Below the pieces are notes generated by a model. The model saw nothing but the letters and a program-made list of their open reading frames with translations, had not been told where the DNA came from and did not search any database. A DNA stretch of 64,000 nucleotides, from assembly GCA_018240325.1 (NCBI GenBank), contig JAFEFZ010000241.1, forward strand, positions 19,222 through 83,221, in the 5' to 3' direction. Positions within the stretch are counted from its first letter, which is position 1, and every line of letters starts with the position of its first letter. Shown one piece after another: positions 21,040 to 28,786 of this stretch. The DNA is from Pseudomonadota bacterium (GTDB lineage Bacteria > Pseudomonadota > Gammaproteobacteria > Burkholderiales > Burkholderiaceae_C). A program made the translations under genes and the position numbers.

Positions 21040-21852
21040 ATGAAGTACACCGGCGGCGTGGACGTGGGCTCCACGCAGACCAAGGCGGTGATCCTGGACG
21101 AGGGCGGCCGCGTCGTCGGGCGCGCGCTGCTCGACATGGAAACCAGCATGGTCACGATCGCGAACGACGCGTTCAAGGCCGCGGTGGCCGACGCCGGCAT
21201 CGACGAGCGCGACGTGGTGCGCATCGCCAGCACCGGCTACGGCCGCTACAACGTGTCCTTCGGCCACGAGCAGGTGACCGAGATCAGCTGCCACGCGCGC
21301 GGCGCGGTGTCGCTGTTCCCGGGCACGCGCACCGTGATCGACATCGGCGGCCAGGACACCAAGGCGATCGCGGTCAAGCCCGACGGCCAGGTGGCCGACT
21401 TCACGATGAACGACAAGTGCGCCGCCGGCACCGGCCGCTTCCTGGGCGCGGCGTCGTATGCGCTCGAGATGCCGCTCGGCGACCTGGGGCCGCTCGCGCT
21501 GCAGGCGCGCAACCCGGTGCGCATCACCACCACCTGCACCGTGTTCGCCGAGTCCGAGATCATCAGCCACCTGGCCAAGGGCATCCTGCCCGAGGACGTG
21601 CTGATGGGCGTGCACCAGGCGATCACCAGCCGCTGCGTGTCGCTCGCGCGGCGCGTGGGCATCCATGCGGAGGTGACCTTCACCGGCGGCGTCAGCCGCA
21701 ACGTGGCGATGGTGCAGTTGATCGAGAAGGCGGTGGGCATGCCGATCAACGTCAGCCCCGACGCGCACTTCTGCGGCGCGCTCGGCGCGGCGCTGGTCGC
21801 GCGCGACCACGCATTCGGCACTGCCGCCGCGCCCGCCGCGGCGCTGGCTTGA
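21040..21852 (+). CDS. bzdP: benzoyl-CoA reductase ATPase subunit P (BcrA/BadF-type)
   Basis: 270 aa member of the ASKHA-fold BadF/BadG/BcrA/BcrD family. This half of the reductase hydrolyses ATP to push electrons from its bridging [4Fe-4S] cluster into the catalytic subunits. The phosphate loops [16 protein letters not shown] and [13 protein letters not shown] are intact. The cluster cysteines sit in [11 protein letters not shown] and [11 protein letters not shown]. Thauera and Rhodopseudomonas BcrA/BadF are about 438 residues; this one is far shorter, as in the Azoarcus type. AAGGAGG lies before the ATG and bzdQ follows 10 bases after the stop. Confidence 0.92.
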   Translation: MKYTGGVDVGSTQTKAVILDEGGRVVGRALLDMETSMVTIANDAFKAAVADAGIDERDVVRIASTGYGRYNVSFGHEQVTEISCHARGAVSLFPGTRTVIDIGGQDTKAIAVKPDGQVADFTMNDKCAAGTGRFLGAASYALEMPLGDLGPLALQARNPVRITTTCTVFAESEIISHLAKGILPEDVLMGVHQAITSRCVSLARRVGIHAEVTFTGGVSRNVAMVQLIEKAVGMPINVSPDAHFCGALGAALVARDHAFGTAAAPAAALA

Positions 21853-21862
21853 GGAGGCTCGC

Positions 21863-22843
21863 ATGATCTACGTCGCCGGCATCGACATCGGCTCCACCTA
21901 CACCAAGGCGATCGCGCTCGACGCCGGGCGCCGCGTGGTCGGCACCGCGGTGCGCCGCACCGGCTTCAAGCTGGCACAGGCGTCGGAGGCGGTGTTCGAC
22001 GACCTGATGAAGACCTGCGGCCTCGAGCGCGACCAGGTGGTCTATGTCGGCGCCACCGGCTACGGCCGCTACACCGTGCCCTTCCGACACGCGCAGATCA
22101 CCGAGCTGACCGCGCACGCACAGGCCGCGGTGCACCTGTTTCCCGACACGCGCACCATCCTCGACATCGGCGGCCAGGACATCAAGGCGATCAAGGTCGA
22201 CGCCGAAGGCCGCGTCAAGGCCTTCCGGCTGAACGACAAGTGCGCGGCCGGCACCGGCGCCTTCCTCGAGAAGACGGCGCGCTACCTCGGCCTGAGCACC
22301 GAAGACATCGGCCCCTACGCGCTGCGCTCGACCGCGCCCAAGGCGATCAGCAGCGTGTGCGCGGTGTTCGCCGAATCGGAGGTGATCAACCACCTGTCCA
22401 ACGGCATCCCGGCCGAGGACATCATGATGGGCGCGATGGTGTCGCTGGGCGGGCGCGCGATCCAGCTGATGCGCCGCGTCGGCCTGGAGCCGGGCTACAT
22501 GCTCACCGGCGGCATGACGCGCAACGAGGCGATGGTCCACGCGCTCGAGAAGGCGCTGGGCTCGAGCTTCCACGTGGCGCCGAACGGGCTCGGCCAGCTC
22601 AACGGCGCCTACGGTGCCGCCTATCTCGGGCTGCGGCGGGTGGAGAAGCTGCTGGCCGAGGGCCGGCCGATGCCGCCGACCGCCGCCGCGCAGCAGGGGC
22701 AGGCGCCGGCCAAGGCGGTGCGCCGCTGGTCGGCGATGGCGGCGACGCGCAAGCGCTTCGAGCCCTGCAGCAGCGACGGCACCGGCTGCCCGGTGGTCGT
22801 CGTCAAGCGCAACACCGACGCGCCGGCGCAGGCGCTTGCCTGA
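21863..22843 (+). CDS. bzdQ: benzoyl-CoA reductase ATPase subunit Q (BcrD-type)
   Basis: 326 aa second ATPase subunit, pairing with BzdP to hold the bridging [4Fe-4S] cluster. It has the motifs [45 protein letters not shown] and SSVCAVFAESEVINH. A C-terminal tail of about 55 residues past the ASKHA core (from about residue 270) contains two cysteines (FEPCSSDGTGCPVV). A GGAGG precedes the ATG. It ends the four reductase genes; a 31-codon ORF and hemerythrin follow. No ferredoxin gene (bzdM equivalent) is adjacent. Confidence 0.92.
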   Translation: MIYVAGIDIGSTYTKAIALDAGRRVVGTAVRRTGFKLAQASEAVFDDLMKTCGLERDQVVYVGATGYGRYTVPFRHAQITELTAHAQAAVHLFPDTRTILDIGGQDIKAIKVDAEGRVKAFRLNDKCAAGTGAFLEKTARYLGLSTEDIGPYALRSTAPKAISSVCAVFAESEVINHLSNGIPAEDIMMGAMVSLGGRAIQLMRRVGLEPGYMLTGGMTRNEAMVHALEKALGSSFHVAPNGLGQLNGAYGAAYLGLRRVEKLLAEGRPMPPTAAAQQGQAPAKAVRRWSAMAATRKRFEPCSSDGTGCPVVVVKRNTDAPAQALA

Positions 22844-22887
22844 AACCCGCAGCGCGCGATCCGCAGCCGGCAACCGGGGAGTTCGAC

Positions 22888-22983
22888 ATGAGCTGCGCCG
22901 CCGCCCAAGCCGGCATCGACTGCAAGCGCGCCGGAGCCAGGGCCGCGGTGAAGCACGAATTCAACCCGCTGCGGCAGCCCTGA
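22888..22983 (+). CDS. 31-aa hypothetical peptide, bzd operon
   Basis: Short ORF with a good GGGGAG 7 bases before its ATG, placed between bzdQ and the hemerythrin gene on the same strand. The peptide (MSCAAAQAGIDCKRAG... ending in EFNPLRQP) has two cysteines ten residues apart and a basic middle; no domain is recognisable. Position and ribosome-binding site argue for translation, but the length makes it uncertain. It may be a leader peptide or small metal-binding protein. Confidence 0.45.
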   Translation: MSCAAAQAGIDCKRAGARAAVKHEFNPLRQP

Positions 22984-23015
22984 GCAGCCGCCCTACCCTT
23001 CGAGGACACACCGCC

Positions 23016-23459
23016 ATGGAATCGATCAGCCATTACATGCAGGAAGACCACGTGCGCATCGACGCGATCGCCGAGCGCGCGGCAGCGGCAGCCGCCGCCG
23101 GCGACGCGGCGGCGATGGCGCGCGAGGGTGCGCTGTTCCTCGAGCAGCTGCAGCGGCACATCGACATGGAAGAGCGGCTGCTGTTCCCCGCCTTCGAGGA
23201 GCGCACCGGCATGACCGCCGCCGGCCCGAGCGTGCAGATGCGCGAAGAGCACCTGCAGATGCAGCCAGTGTTCGAGCAGATGCACGCGGCGATCGCCGCG
23301 CAGGACGGTGCGGCCTGGCGGCGCGCGGCGCAGGCGCTGTTCGAGATCCTGATGCCGCACAACATGAAGGAGGAGCAGATGATGTACCCGATGCTCGACG
23401 ACACGCTCGGCTCGGACGCCCGGGGGCTGCTGGCGGAGCTCAAGGCGATGGCCGATTGA
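23016..23459 (+). CDS. hemerythrin HHE-domain protein
   Basis: 147 aa helical protein with diiron-ligand patterns of the hemerythrin/HHE family: HYMQEDHVRIDAIAE (first His), LQRHIDMEERLLFPAFE (H..xE), MREEHLQMQPVFEQMH and LMPHNMKEEQMMYPMLD. Such proteins bind or sense O2 or buffer iron. Being last in the oxygen-sensitive benzoyl-CoA reductase operon, it plausibly protects the reductase from oxygen or reports oxygen. That role is inference from position. A short spacer (32 bases) separates it from the 31-aa ORF. Confidence 0.88.
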   Translation: MESISHYMQEDHVRIDAIAERAAAAAAAGDAAAMAREGALFLEQLQRHIDMEERLLFPAFEERTGMTAAGPSVQMREEHLQMQPVFEQMHAAIAAQDGAAWRRAAQALFEILMPHNMKEEQMMYPMLDDTLGSDARGLLAELKAMAD

Positions 23460-23470
23460 GAGCGCCCCCA

Positions 23471-23507
23471 GGCGGCGGCAAATGCCCGCCGCCGCCCCCC
23501 GAGGGGG
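23471..23507. terminator. double hairpin between the bzd operon and the pps/ppc operon
   Basis: GGCGGCGG...CCGCCGCC (8-bp stem) is followed at once by CCCCC-GA-GGGGG. The genes on both sides converge here, so this may end both transcripts. The region 23460-23642 has the look of a repetitive intergenic element and carries no gene. Confidence 0.5.
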
Positions 23508-23602
23508 TGAGTCAACTCGGGGCGGCCCTTCGTCGACTCGTGAGCGCGCATGGCCGCTCCAAAGCGTTCACACCGGAGCGCGCAAGCGCGGAGGTTGCCT
23601 TA

Positions 23603-23629
23603 TGAGCACCCCCCCAGGGCCGGGCTGCG
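23603..23629 (-). repeat. inverted copy of the dispersed repeat seen at 4661
   Basis: Reverse-complement match to 4661-4686, with a longer C run in the middle. It adjoins a palindrome (GGGCTGCGCGCAGCCC, 23622-23637) that could fold as a hairpin. Confidence 0.4.
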
Positions 23630-23642
23630 CGCAGCCCGCTGC

Positions 23643-24095
23643 CTACCCGCTGCCGGCCGCGCCCAGCAACTCGCGGTACAGCGTGCGTTCGAACCGGCGC
23701 ATCGGCGCCGCCTGCCCTGCAGGCCAGCGGTAGCGCAGCGCACTGGTCGCCACGCCGGGCCAGGACTGGTCGAGCACGCTGCGCACCGCCAGCTGCCACA
23801 GCTCCATCGCCGGCGCGCAGGCCAGCTCCGGCGCCAGCCGCCGCGCGCGGCCGTCGATCAGCAGGTTGAGCCCGCCCTGCCCGATCACCTGCACTGCCGC
23901 CAGGCCGCTGCGCTGCCAGTTGGCGCTGGTGCGGCCGCCGCGGTCCACCGCGATGCGCAGCCGCCGCGGCCCGGCCGCCACCGCCCATGAATAGGTCGCG
24001 TGCGGCCGGCCGCGGCCGTCGGCGCTGAGCAGCAGCACCGGCAGGCCGGCGACCAGCAGCGGCAGCGCCTTGGCGTCGAAGCCGGCGGCCGCCAT
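23643..24095 (-). CDS. FMN-binding split-barrel (PNPOx-like) protein
   Basis: 150 aa protein resembling pyridoxamine-5'-phosphate-oxidase-like split barrels: LLVAGLPVLLLSADGRGRPHATY is the first strand pair, and RTSANWQRSGLAAVQVIG the region that usually contacts flavin phosphate. It is the last gene of the phenol operon, 2 bases after the riboflavin kinase stop, hence translationally linked to flavin supply genes. It might bind FMN or prenyl-FMN, or be a flavin-dependent redox enzyme; no substrate can be named. Longer in-frame starts run through the kinase gene and are shadows. Confidence 0.65.
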   Translation of the reverse strand: MAAAGFDAKALPLLVAGLPVLLLSADGRGRPHATYSWAVAAGPRRLRIAVDRGGRTSANWQRSGLAAVQVIGQGGLNLLIDGRARRLAPELACAPAMELWQLAVRSVLDQSWPGVATSALRYRWPAGQAAPMRRFERTLYRELLGAAGSG

Positions 24096-24097
24096 CG

Positions 24098-24517
24098 TCA
24101 GGGCAGGATCTGCACCTGCACGGCATCGCCGTCGTGCAGGCCGAGGGCCGCGCGCAACGCCACCGGCGCGACCAGTTCCAGCTTGTCGTCGGGGTAGCCG
24201 TCCACCTCGGGGAACACGGCGGCGGCTTCGACCCGATCGTTCAGCCGCACCCTGAAGCACTTGGCGGCGCAGAAGCCGGGCGCCGGCGGCAGCGCGATGC
24301 CCGGCCGCTGCGCCAGCCCGCTGCGCCAGTGCCGCCAGGCCTCGCCGCCCATGCGCAGGTTCAGCGTGCCCGGCCACGGTTCGAAGCCGAGCGCGCGGCG
24401 CATCCCGGCGCGCACCCAGTCGAGCGCGACGAAACCCGCGCCTTCGCCCAGGCCGCGGCACAGCTCACCGCTGAACGTGGCCGCCGCGGCCGGCGATTCA
24501 GCTGCGCGAGCGGGCAT
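24098..24517 (-). CDS. CTP-dependent riboflavin kinase (DUF120 family)
   Basis: 139 aa, the size of single-domain DUF120 enzymes, which phosphorylate riboflavin to FMN using CTP and are best known from archaea. Family motifs are visible: FSGELCRGLGEGAGFVALDW at the start, LGFEPWPGTLNLRM (the PGTLN substrate loop), CFRVRLN, VFPEVDGYPDDKLELVAP and LRAALGLHDGDAVQV. Its first 20 bases overlap the end of ubiX, whose product consumes reduced FMN, so production of FMN and its prenylation appear coupled. The identification is by motif only. A bacterial DUF120 next to ubiX/ubiD is uncommon as far as I know. Confidence 0.78.
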   Translation of the reverse strand: MPARAAESPAAAATFSGELCRGLGEGAGFVALDWVRAGMRRALGFEPWPGTLNLRMGGEAWRHWRSGLAQRPGIALPPAPGFCAAKCFRVRLNDRVEAAAVFPEVDGYPDDKLELVAPVALRAALGLHDGDAVQVQILP

Positions 24518-25085
24518 GCTCGCGCTCTTCGTTGCCGGTCCAGCGCTTGAACAGGCTGCAGTCGACGCCGAACTGGTCCAGCGCCTTGTTGACCGACTGG
24601 TTGACGATGTCGTCGATCGTCTGCGGCCGGTGGTAGAAGGCCGGCAGCGGCGGCACCAGCACGGCGCCGTTCTCGGTGACCTGCACCATCAGCCGCAGGT
24701 GGCCCAGGTGCAGCGGCGTCTCGCGCACCATCAGCACCAGCCGGCGCCGCTCCTTCAGCGTCACGTCGGCGGCGCGGATCAGCAGGTTGGTGTTGAACGA
24801 ATGCGCCAGCGCCGACAGCGTCTTGATCGAGCACGGTGCGATCACCATGCCGTCGTGCTTGAACGAGCCGCTCGAGATGCAGGCGCCGACGTCGTTGAGC
24901 TCGTGCACGTGGGTGGCGAGCGCCTTGATCTCGTCGATGCTGCGGTCGGTCTCGTAGACGATGGTGCGCTTGGCCGAATCGGACATCACCAGGTGCGTCT
25001 CGATCTGCATCTGCTTGAGCACCTCGAGGATGCGCACGCCATAGATGGCGCCGCTGGCACCCGACATTCCGACCACGAGCCGCAT
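24498..25085 (-). CDS. ubiX: UbiX-type flavin prenyltransferase
   Basis: 195 aa flavin prenyltransferase: attaches dimethylallyl to reduced FMN, making the prenyl-FMN cofactor of UbiD-family (de)carboxylases. Motifs: MRLVVGMSGASGAIYGVRIL (nucleotide loop), HDGMVIAPCSIKTLSALAHS, VTLKERRRLVLMVRETPLHL and the tail MVQVTENGAVLVPPLPAFY. I prefer the ATG at 25085 to the one at 25091, because AGAGG directly abuts the latter but is 6 bases from the former. It follows the third ubiD gene by 40 bases, in the phenol-carboxylation operon where Thauera also carries a ubiX homologue. Confidence 0.95.
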   Translation of the reverse strand: MRLVVGMSGASGAIYGVRILEVLKQMQIETHLVMSDSAKRTIVYETDRSIDEIKALATHVHELNDVGACISSGSFKHDGMVIAPCSIKTLSALAHSFNTNLLIRAADVTLKERRRLVLMVRETPLHLGHLRLMVQVTENGAVLVPPLPAFYHRPQTIDDIVNQSVNKALDQFGVDCSLFKRWTGNEEREHARSRS

Positions 25086-25125
25086 CGTCATCCTCTGGGT
25101 TGTCGGATCCGCCGTCGGCTCCGCG

Positions 25126-26475
25126 TCAAATCATCATATCGCCGAGCAGCGCGCGCGCCTTGGCCAGCGCCTGCGGCTCGAGCCGCGCCTTGTCGAGCGC
25201 CGCGCCGCCGCCGCCGCGGGTGGCGTCGAAGCCGATCTTCGAGCCCTGGCCGGCACCCGCGGCCGACGGGTCGATCACGTAGGCGTCGGTGCCGGTGATC
25301 ACGATCGTGTCGTGCGCCGGCCGGTGGCGGGTGGCCATCGCCCAGGCCACCTCGCGCGGGTTGCGGATGTCGACGTCGTCGTCGACCACCGTCACCGACT
25401 TCAGCCGCTTGTCGAAGGCCAGCGCCAGGTGGATCAGCCGCCGCACCTCGGAGCGCGAGGTGCCGGCGACCGCGATCACCATCGAGAAGCCCGCCGTGCC
25501 GCTGGCGATCTCCAGGTCGGCCACGCCGGCCACGTGCGCGCGCAACTGGCCGAGCATCTCGGTGCCGGCGGCCAGCCACAGCAGCATGTCGACGTCGTTG
25601 GCCCAGGGCGTCAGGCCGGGGTAGATCGGCTCGCGCCGGTGCGTGACCGCGGTGACCTCGATCACCGCGCTGTCGGCGCTGAAGTAGGCGCCGGTGTTCT
25701 CGCCGAAGGGGCCTTCGTGCTGGCGCACGCCCGGCAGCACGCGCCCTTCGATCACCACCTCGGCGCGTGCCGGCACTTCCACCGCCACGGTCTCGCCGGG
25801 CACCATCGGCACCGGCTCGCCGCGCAGCGCACCGGCGATCGCCATCTTGTCGGGCACCTGCGGCCCGACCTTGCACACCGACGCGACCACGATCGCCGGC
25901 TCCAGGCCCAGCGCCACCGCCACCTCGAGCGGCTCGCCGCGCGCTTCGGCCGCCGCGTGGAACAGCGTCAGCGGCGGGTTGGCGAGGAACAGGCCGAGCC
26001 GGCGCGGGCCGTGCACCTGCATCCGGTGGATGCCCATGCCGCGCCGCCCGGTGCCGGGCTCGCGGCACAGCACCACGCCGGTGGTGATGTACGGCGCGGC
26101 GTCGAGCTCGTGGTGCGTCAGGATCGGCAGCAGCCCGGTCAGGTCGTCGGCCTGCGTGACGACCACGTCCTTCACCGGCACCTGGGTCGCGCCGACCGGC
26201 TCGATGCCCTGCTGGCGCCGCTGCAGGTAGGCCTCGGCCAGTTGCGCCGGCGTGGTCTCGAAGGCGCGCGCCAGCCGCTCGCGGTTGGCGATCAGGTTGC
26301 CGCACACGCGCCAGCCCGGATGCCCGACCACCGATTCGAACAGCAGCGCCGGCGCGTCGGCGCGCGCCTCGCGCAGCGCCGCGGCGATCTCGAAACGCGG
26401 CGAGAAGGGCTCGGCCACGCGGCGCAGGCCGCTGCCGAGCCCGTCGAGGAACGCCCGCAGGTCGCGCCAGGCCAT
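25126..26475 (-). CDS. third UbiD-family carboxylase-like protein
   Basis: 449 aa UbiD-family protein in addition to PpcA and PpcB. It has RFEIAAALREARADAPALLFE, the metal/flavin region with TGVVLCREPGTGRRGMGIHRM, and EGPFGENTGAY, which carries the catalytic Glu of the family (E..R/E..E triad region). Thauera phenol clusters contain a comparable extra UbiD gene next to ubiX. Possible roles are a further (de)carboxylase, a chaperone for cofactor maturation, or a regulator of phenylphosphate carboxylase; none is proven. Gap to the ppcC gene is 18 bases. Confidence 0.88.
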   Translation of the reverse strand: MAWRDLRAFLDGLGSGLRRVAEPFSPRFEIAAALREARADAPALLFESVVGHPGWRVCGNLIANRERLARAFETTPAQLAEAYLQRRQQGIEPVGATQVPVKDVVVTQADDLTGLLPILTHHELDAAPYITTGVVLCREPGTGRRGMGIHRMQVHGPRRLGLFLANPPLTLFHAAAEARGEPLEVAVALGLEPAIVVASVCKVGPQVPDKMAIAGALRGEPVPMVPGETVAVEVPARAEVVIEGRVLPGVRQHEGPFGENTGAYFSADSAVIEVTAVTHRREPIYPGLTPWANDVDMLLWLAAGTEMLGQLRAHVAGVADLEIASGTAGFSMVIAVAGTSRSEVRRLIHLALAFDKRLKSVTVVDDDVDIRNPREVAWAMATRHRPAHDTIVITGTDAYVIDPSAAGAGQGSKIGFDATRGGGGAALDKARLEPQALAKARALLGDMMI

Positions 26476-26493
26476 GTCCGGTTCTCCGCGTCG

Positions 26494-26748
26494 TCAGCGG
26501 TACTTGGCCGGCAGGCGCTCGACCTCTTCGAGCACCCGGATCGAGAAGCGCTGTGGCGCCAGCTGGCCGCGGCCGTAGCGCACCTGCAGCGCGTCGGGGT
26601 GGGCGTCGAGCTGGCTCGACACGCGCACCTTCGCGCGCTTGTAGGTGTACTTGTGGATGCCCGGATCGAGCGTGCGGATCGTCAGCTCCAGGTCGCGGCC
26701 CTCGGCCAGCTCGGCCAGGTCGGACACGAACACTTCCCATTGGCTCAT
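26494..26748 (-). CDS. ppcC: phenylphosphate carboxylase gamma subunit (10 kDa)
   Basis: 84 aa, matching the small subunit of the four-subunit phenylphosphate carboxylase that converts phenylphosphate and CO2 to 4-hydroxybenzoate. The sequence (MSQWEVFVSDLAELAEG, then HKYTYKRAKVRVSSQLD and LEEVERLPAKYR) resembles no general domain, as expected: PpcC is unique to this enzyme. Placement directly after ppcA, with an 18-base gap, is the main support. Confidence 0.82.
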   Translation of the reverse strand: MSQWEVFVSDLAELAEGRDLELTIRTLDPGIHKYTYKRAKVRVSSQLDAHPDALQVRYGRGQLAPQRFSIRVLEEVERLPAKYR

Positions 26749-26766
26749 CGCAATTGCCCTTTCGCG

Positions 26767-28221
26767 TCAGCGCGCAACCGGCGCGAAGCCGTAGTTGGTC
26801 CAGTTGGACAGCACCTTGTCCTGCACGTCCTTCGGGTAGACGTTGCGGAACGACACCAGCGACGGCACGTCGTTGATCTTGTCCCAGTCCACCGGCCACA
26901 GGCAGTCGAACAGCACCTGCGAGCCGATCGACCACTTGCGGTCGTGCGGGTTGGCGTGCGGGTACAGCGCGGTGCCGGTGGTGTTCTTGAACACGTGGAT
27001 GCCGCGCTCGGGGTTGCAGCGCGTGCAGAACGCGTGGTAGACCTCGTCCCAGTTGTAGATGTCGGTCTGGTCGTCGACCACCATGACCATGTGGAACCAG
27101 GGGCCGAGCTTGGAGCCGAAGGCCAGCTGCGCGATCTGCATCGCGATGCCGGCGTAGGTGGGCTTGACGCCGACGATCATCATGTGGTGCGTCGAGCGCG
27201 GATGCATGTACACGCCGGTGATCGGGATGCCCTGGCTGCGCAGCAGCTTGTCGAGCTCCAGGCCGAGCGAGAACGAGCGCAGCAACTGGCCCTCGTCCTG
27301 CGGCACGCCCATGTTGGAGATCGTCATCGTCGCGTTGTTGCGCCAGGTGATGCAGTTGACGCGGAAGGTGACGCGGAAGTCGCGCGGGCTGGTGCGGTAG
27401 CCGGTGTACTCGCCGAAGGGCCCTTCCTCGACCTTGTAGTCGGGGCAAATCTCGCCTTCGATGATGATCTCGGCATCGGCCGGCACCTCGAGGTCGTTGG
27501 TCTCGCACTTGACCAGCTTCACCGGCTCGCCGGCGAGCATGCCGGTGAGCTCGGGCTCGGGGATCGGCGACGGCGCGCAGGCCGCCATCGCCGCCAGCGG
27601 CGACAGGCCGATCGCGGTGGCGAAGGGGCAGGTCTCGCCGCGCGGCAGGTAGTAGTCGTTCAGCGCCTTGCCCAGGTCGGAGAAGGGGAACACCGCGCCC
27701 GACATCGTGCGGCTGTCGAACATCATCTGGCGGTACATGCCCCAGTTCACGTCGCCGCGCACCGGGTGCTTGGTGATCACCGCATGCCAGGTGCCGACGT
27801 AGCGGCCGCCGTCGCCGTCGTGCACCAGCGGTACCGGCAGCCGGCACAGGTCGACGTCGGCACCACGCAGGATGTTCTCCTTGCACGGCGCCTGGTCGCG
27901 CGTCACGATCACCGGCGCGACCGGCTCGCCGCTGGTGCGCTTCAGGTATTCGCGGCCCAGTTCGGGCAGCGGCGTCTTCGGGTCCAACCCCATCGAGATC
28001 GCCATGCGGCGGTAGGTCGACAGCGGTGCGCCGAAGTAGCGAAAGCCCGGGTAGTCCTTGATGCTCTCCATCAGCGGCGCCGGCGCGGCGAGCTCGCAGA
28101 CGCGGCGCACGATCGCGCCGGCCTCGTTCTCCCAGTCGACCTGCTGCGCGATGCGCACCGCGTCGCCGGCGGCGATGCAGGCCTCGACGAACTCACGATT
28201 GCTGCGGGGGGGTGTGGCCAC
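26767..28221 (-). CDS. ppcA: phenylphosphate carboxylase alpha subunit (UbiD family)
   Basis: 484 aa UbiD-family subunit of phenylphosphate carboxylase, expected to use prenyl-FMN with a metal. Conserved blocks: LCRLPVPLVHDGDGGRYVGT, MMFDSRTMSG, EEGPFGEYTGYRTSP (family active-site Glu) and STHHMMIVGV. I place the start at a GTG (28221) because AAGGAG lies 9 bases upstream, no ATG occurs between the previous gene and the conserved N-terminus, and the length then matches the known subunit. In the reference enzyme alpha, beta and gamma carry out phenol-carbon exchange, while delta is needed for phenylphosphate. Neighbours: ppcD upstream, ppcC downstream. Confidence 0.92.
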   Translation of the reverse strand: MATPPRSNREFVEACIAAGDAVRIAQQVDWENEAGAIVRRVCELAAPAPLMESIKDYPGFRYFGAPLSTYRRMAISMGLDPKTPLPELGREYLKRTSGEPVAPVIVTRDQAPCKENILRGADVDLCRLPVPLVHDGDGGRYVGTWHAVITKHPVRGDVNWGMYRQMMFDSRTMSGAVFPFSDLGKALNDYYLPRGETCPFATAIGLSPLAAMAACAPSPIPEPELTGMLAGEPVKLVKCETNDLEVPADAEIIIEGEICPDYKVEEGPFGEYTGYRTSPRDFRVTFRVNCITWRNNATMTISNMGVPQDEGQLLRSFSLGLELDKLLRSQGIPITGVYMHPRSTHHMMIVGVKPTYAGIAMQIAQLAFGSKLGPWFHMVMVVDDQTDIYNWDEVYHAFCTRCNPERGIHVFKNTTGTALYPHANPHDRKWSIGSQVLFDCLWPVDWDKINDVPSLVSFRNVYPKDVQDKVLSNWTNYGFAPVAR

Positions 28222-28256
28222 TTGCCGTTGCTCCTTGGGTTGATGTTTGTGAGGAT

Positions 28257-28766
28257 TCAGCCGATCTTGGACAGGATCGCGTCCCACTTGCCCTGGGTCT
28301 TCAGGATCATCTCGGCGGCCTCGCGCACCGCGCCGTGGCCGCCGCGCGCAGTGGTCACGTAGGCGGCGGCGTCGCGCACCTCGGCCACCGCATCGGCCAC
28401 CGCGATCGGCAGCCCCACGCGCTTCATCATCGCGAGGTCGACCAGGTCGTCGCCGACGTAGGCCACCTGGGCGTCGCTGATGCCCATCTCGGCGAGCATC
28501 TGCTCGTAGGGCTCGGTCTTCTTGCGGATGCCCTCGTGGAAGCGCTTGATCTTCAGCTCCTCGGCGCGGTGGCGCACCGAGCCCGACTTCTTCGAGGTGA
28601 TGATCGCCACGTCGATGCCGCACATCTGCAGCGCGACCACGCCGAAGCCGTCCTTGATGTCGAAGTTGCGCTGCTCGACGCTGTTGTCGTCGATCACGAT
28701 CCGGCCGTCGGTCATCACGCCGTCGACGTCCAGGATCACCAGCTTCACGCCCTTGGCCTTGTCCAT
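28257..28766 (-). CDS. ppcD: phenylphosphate carboxylase delta subunit (HAD/KdsC-like)
   Basis: 169 aa HAD-superfamily phosphatase-like protein, the 18-kDa delta subunit. HAD motifs: LVILDVDGVMTDG (nucleophile Asp within DVDG), IITSKKSG (motif II), and YVGDDLVDLAMM (metal Asp pair). In the family it is thought to handle the phosphate of phenylphosphate so the ring can be carboxylated. It resembles the KdsC group of small tetrameric phosphatases but the operon context decides the assignment. AGGAG lies just before the ATG at 28766. Confidence 0.9.
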   Translation of the reverse strand: MDKAKGVKLVILDVDGVMTDGRIVIDDNSVEQRNFDIKDGFGVVALQMCGIDVAIITSKKSGSVRHRAEELKIKRFHEGIRKKTEPYEQMLAEMGISDAQVAYVGDDLVDLAMMKRVGLPIAVADAVAEVRDAAAYVTTARGGHGAVREAAEMILKTQGKWDAILSKIG

Positions 28767-28786
28767 GCGGATCTCCTGCTGCTGTG

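Noticed and set aside
25045-28362. 1105-codon plus-strand frame
   Set aside because: Shadow of the UbiD-type genes and ppcC; composition is His/Arg/Gln-rich without any domain.
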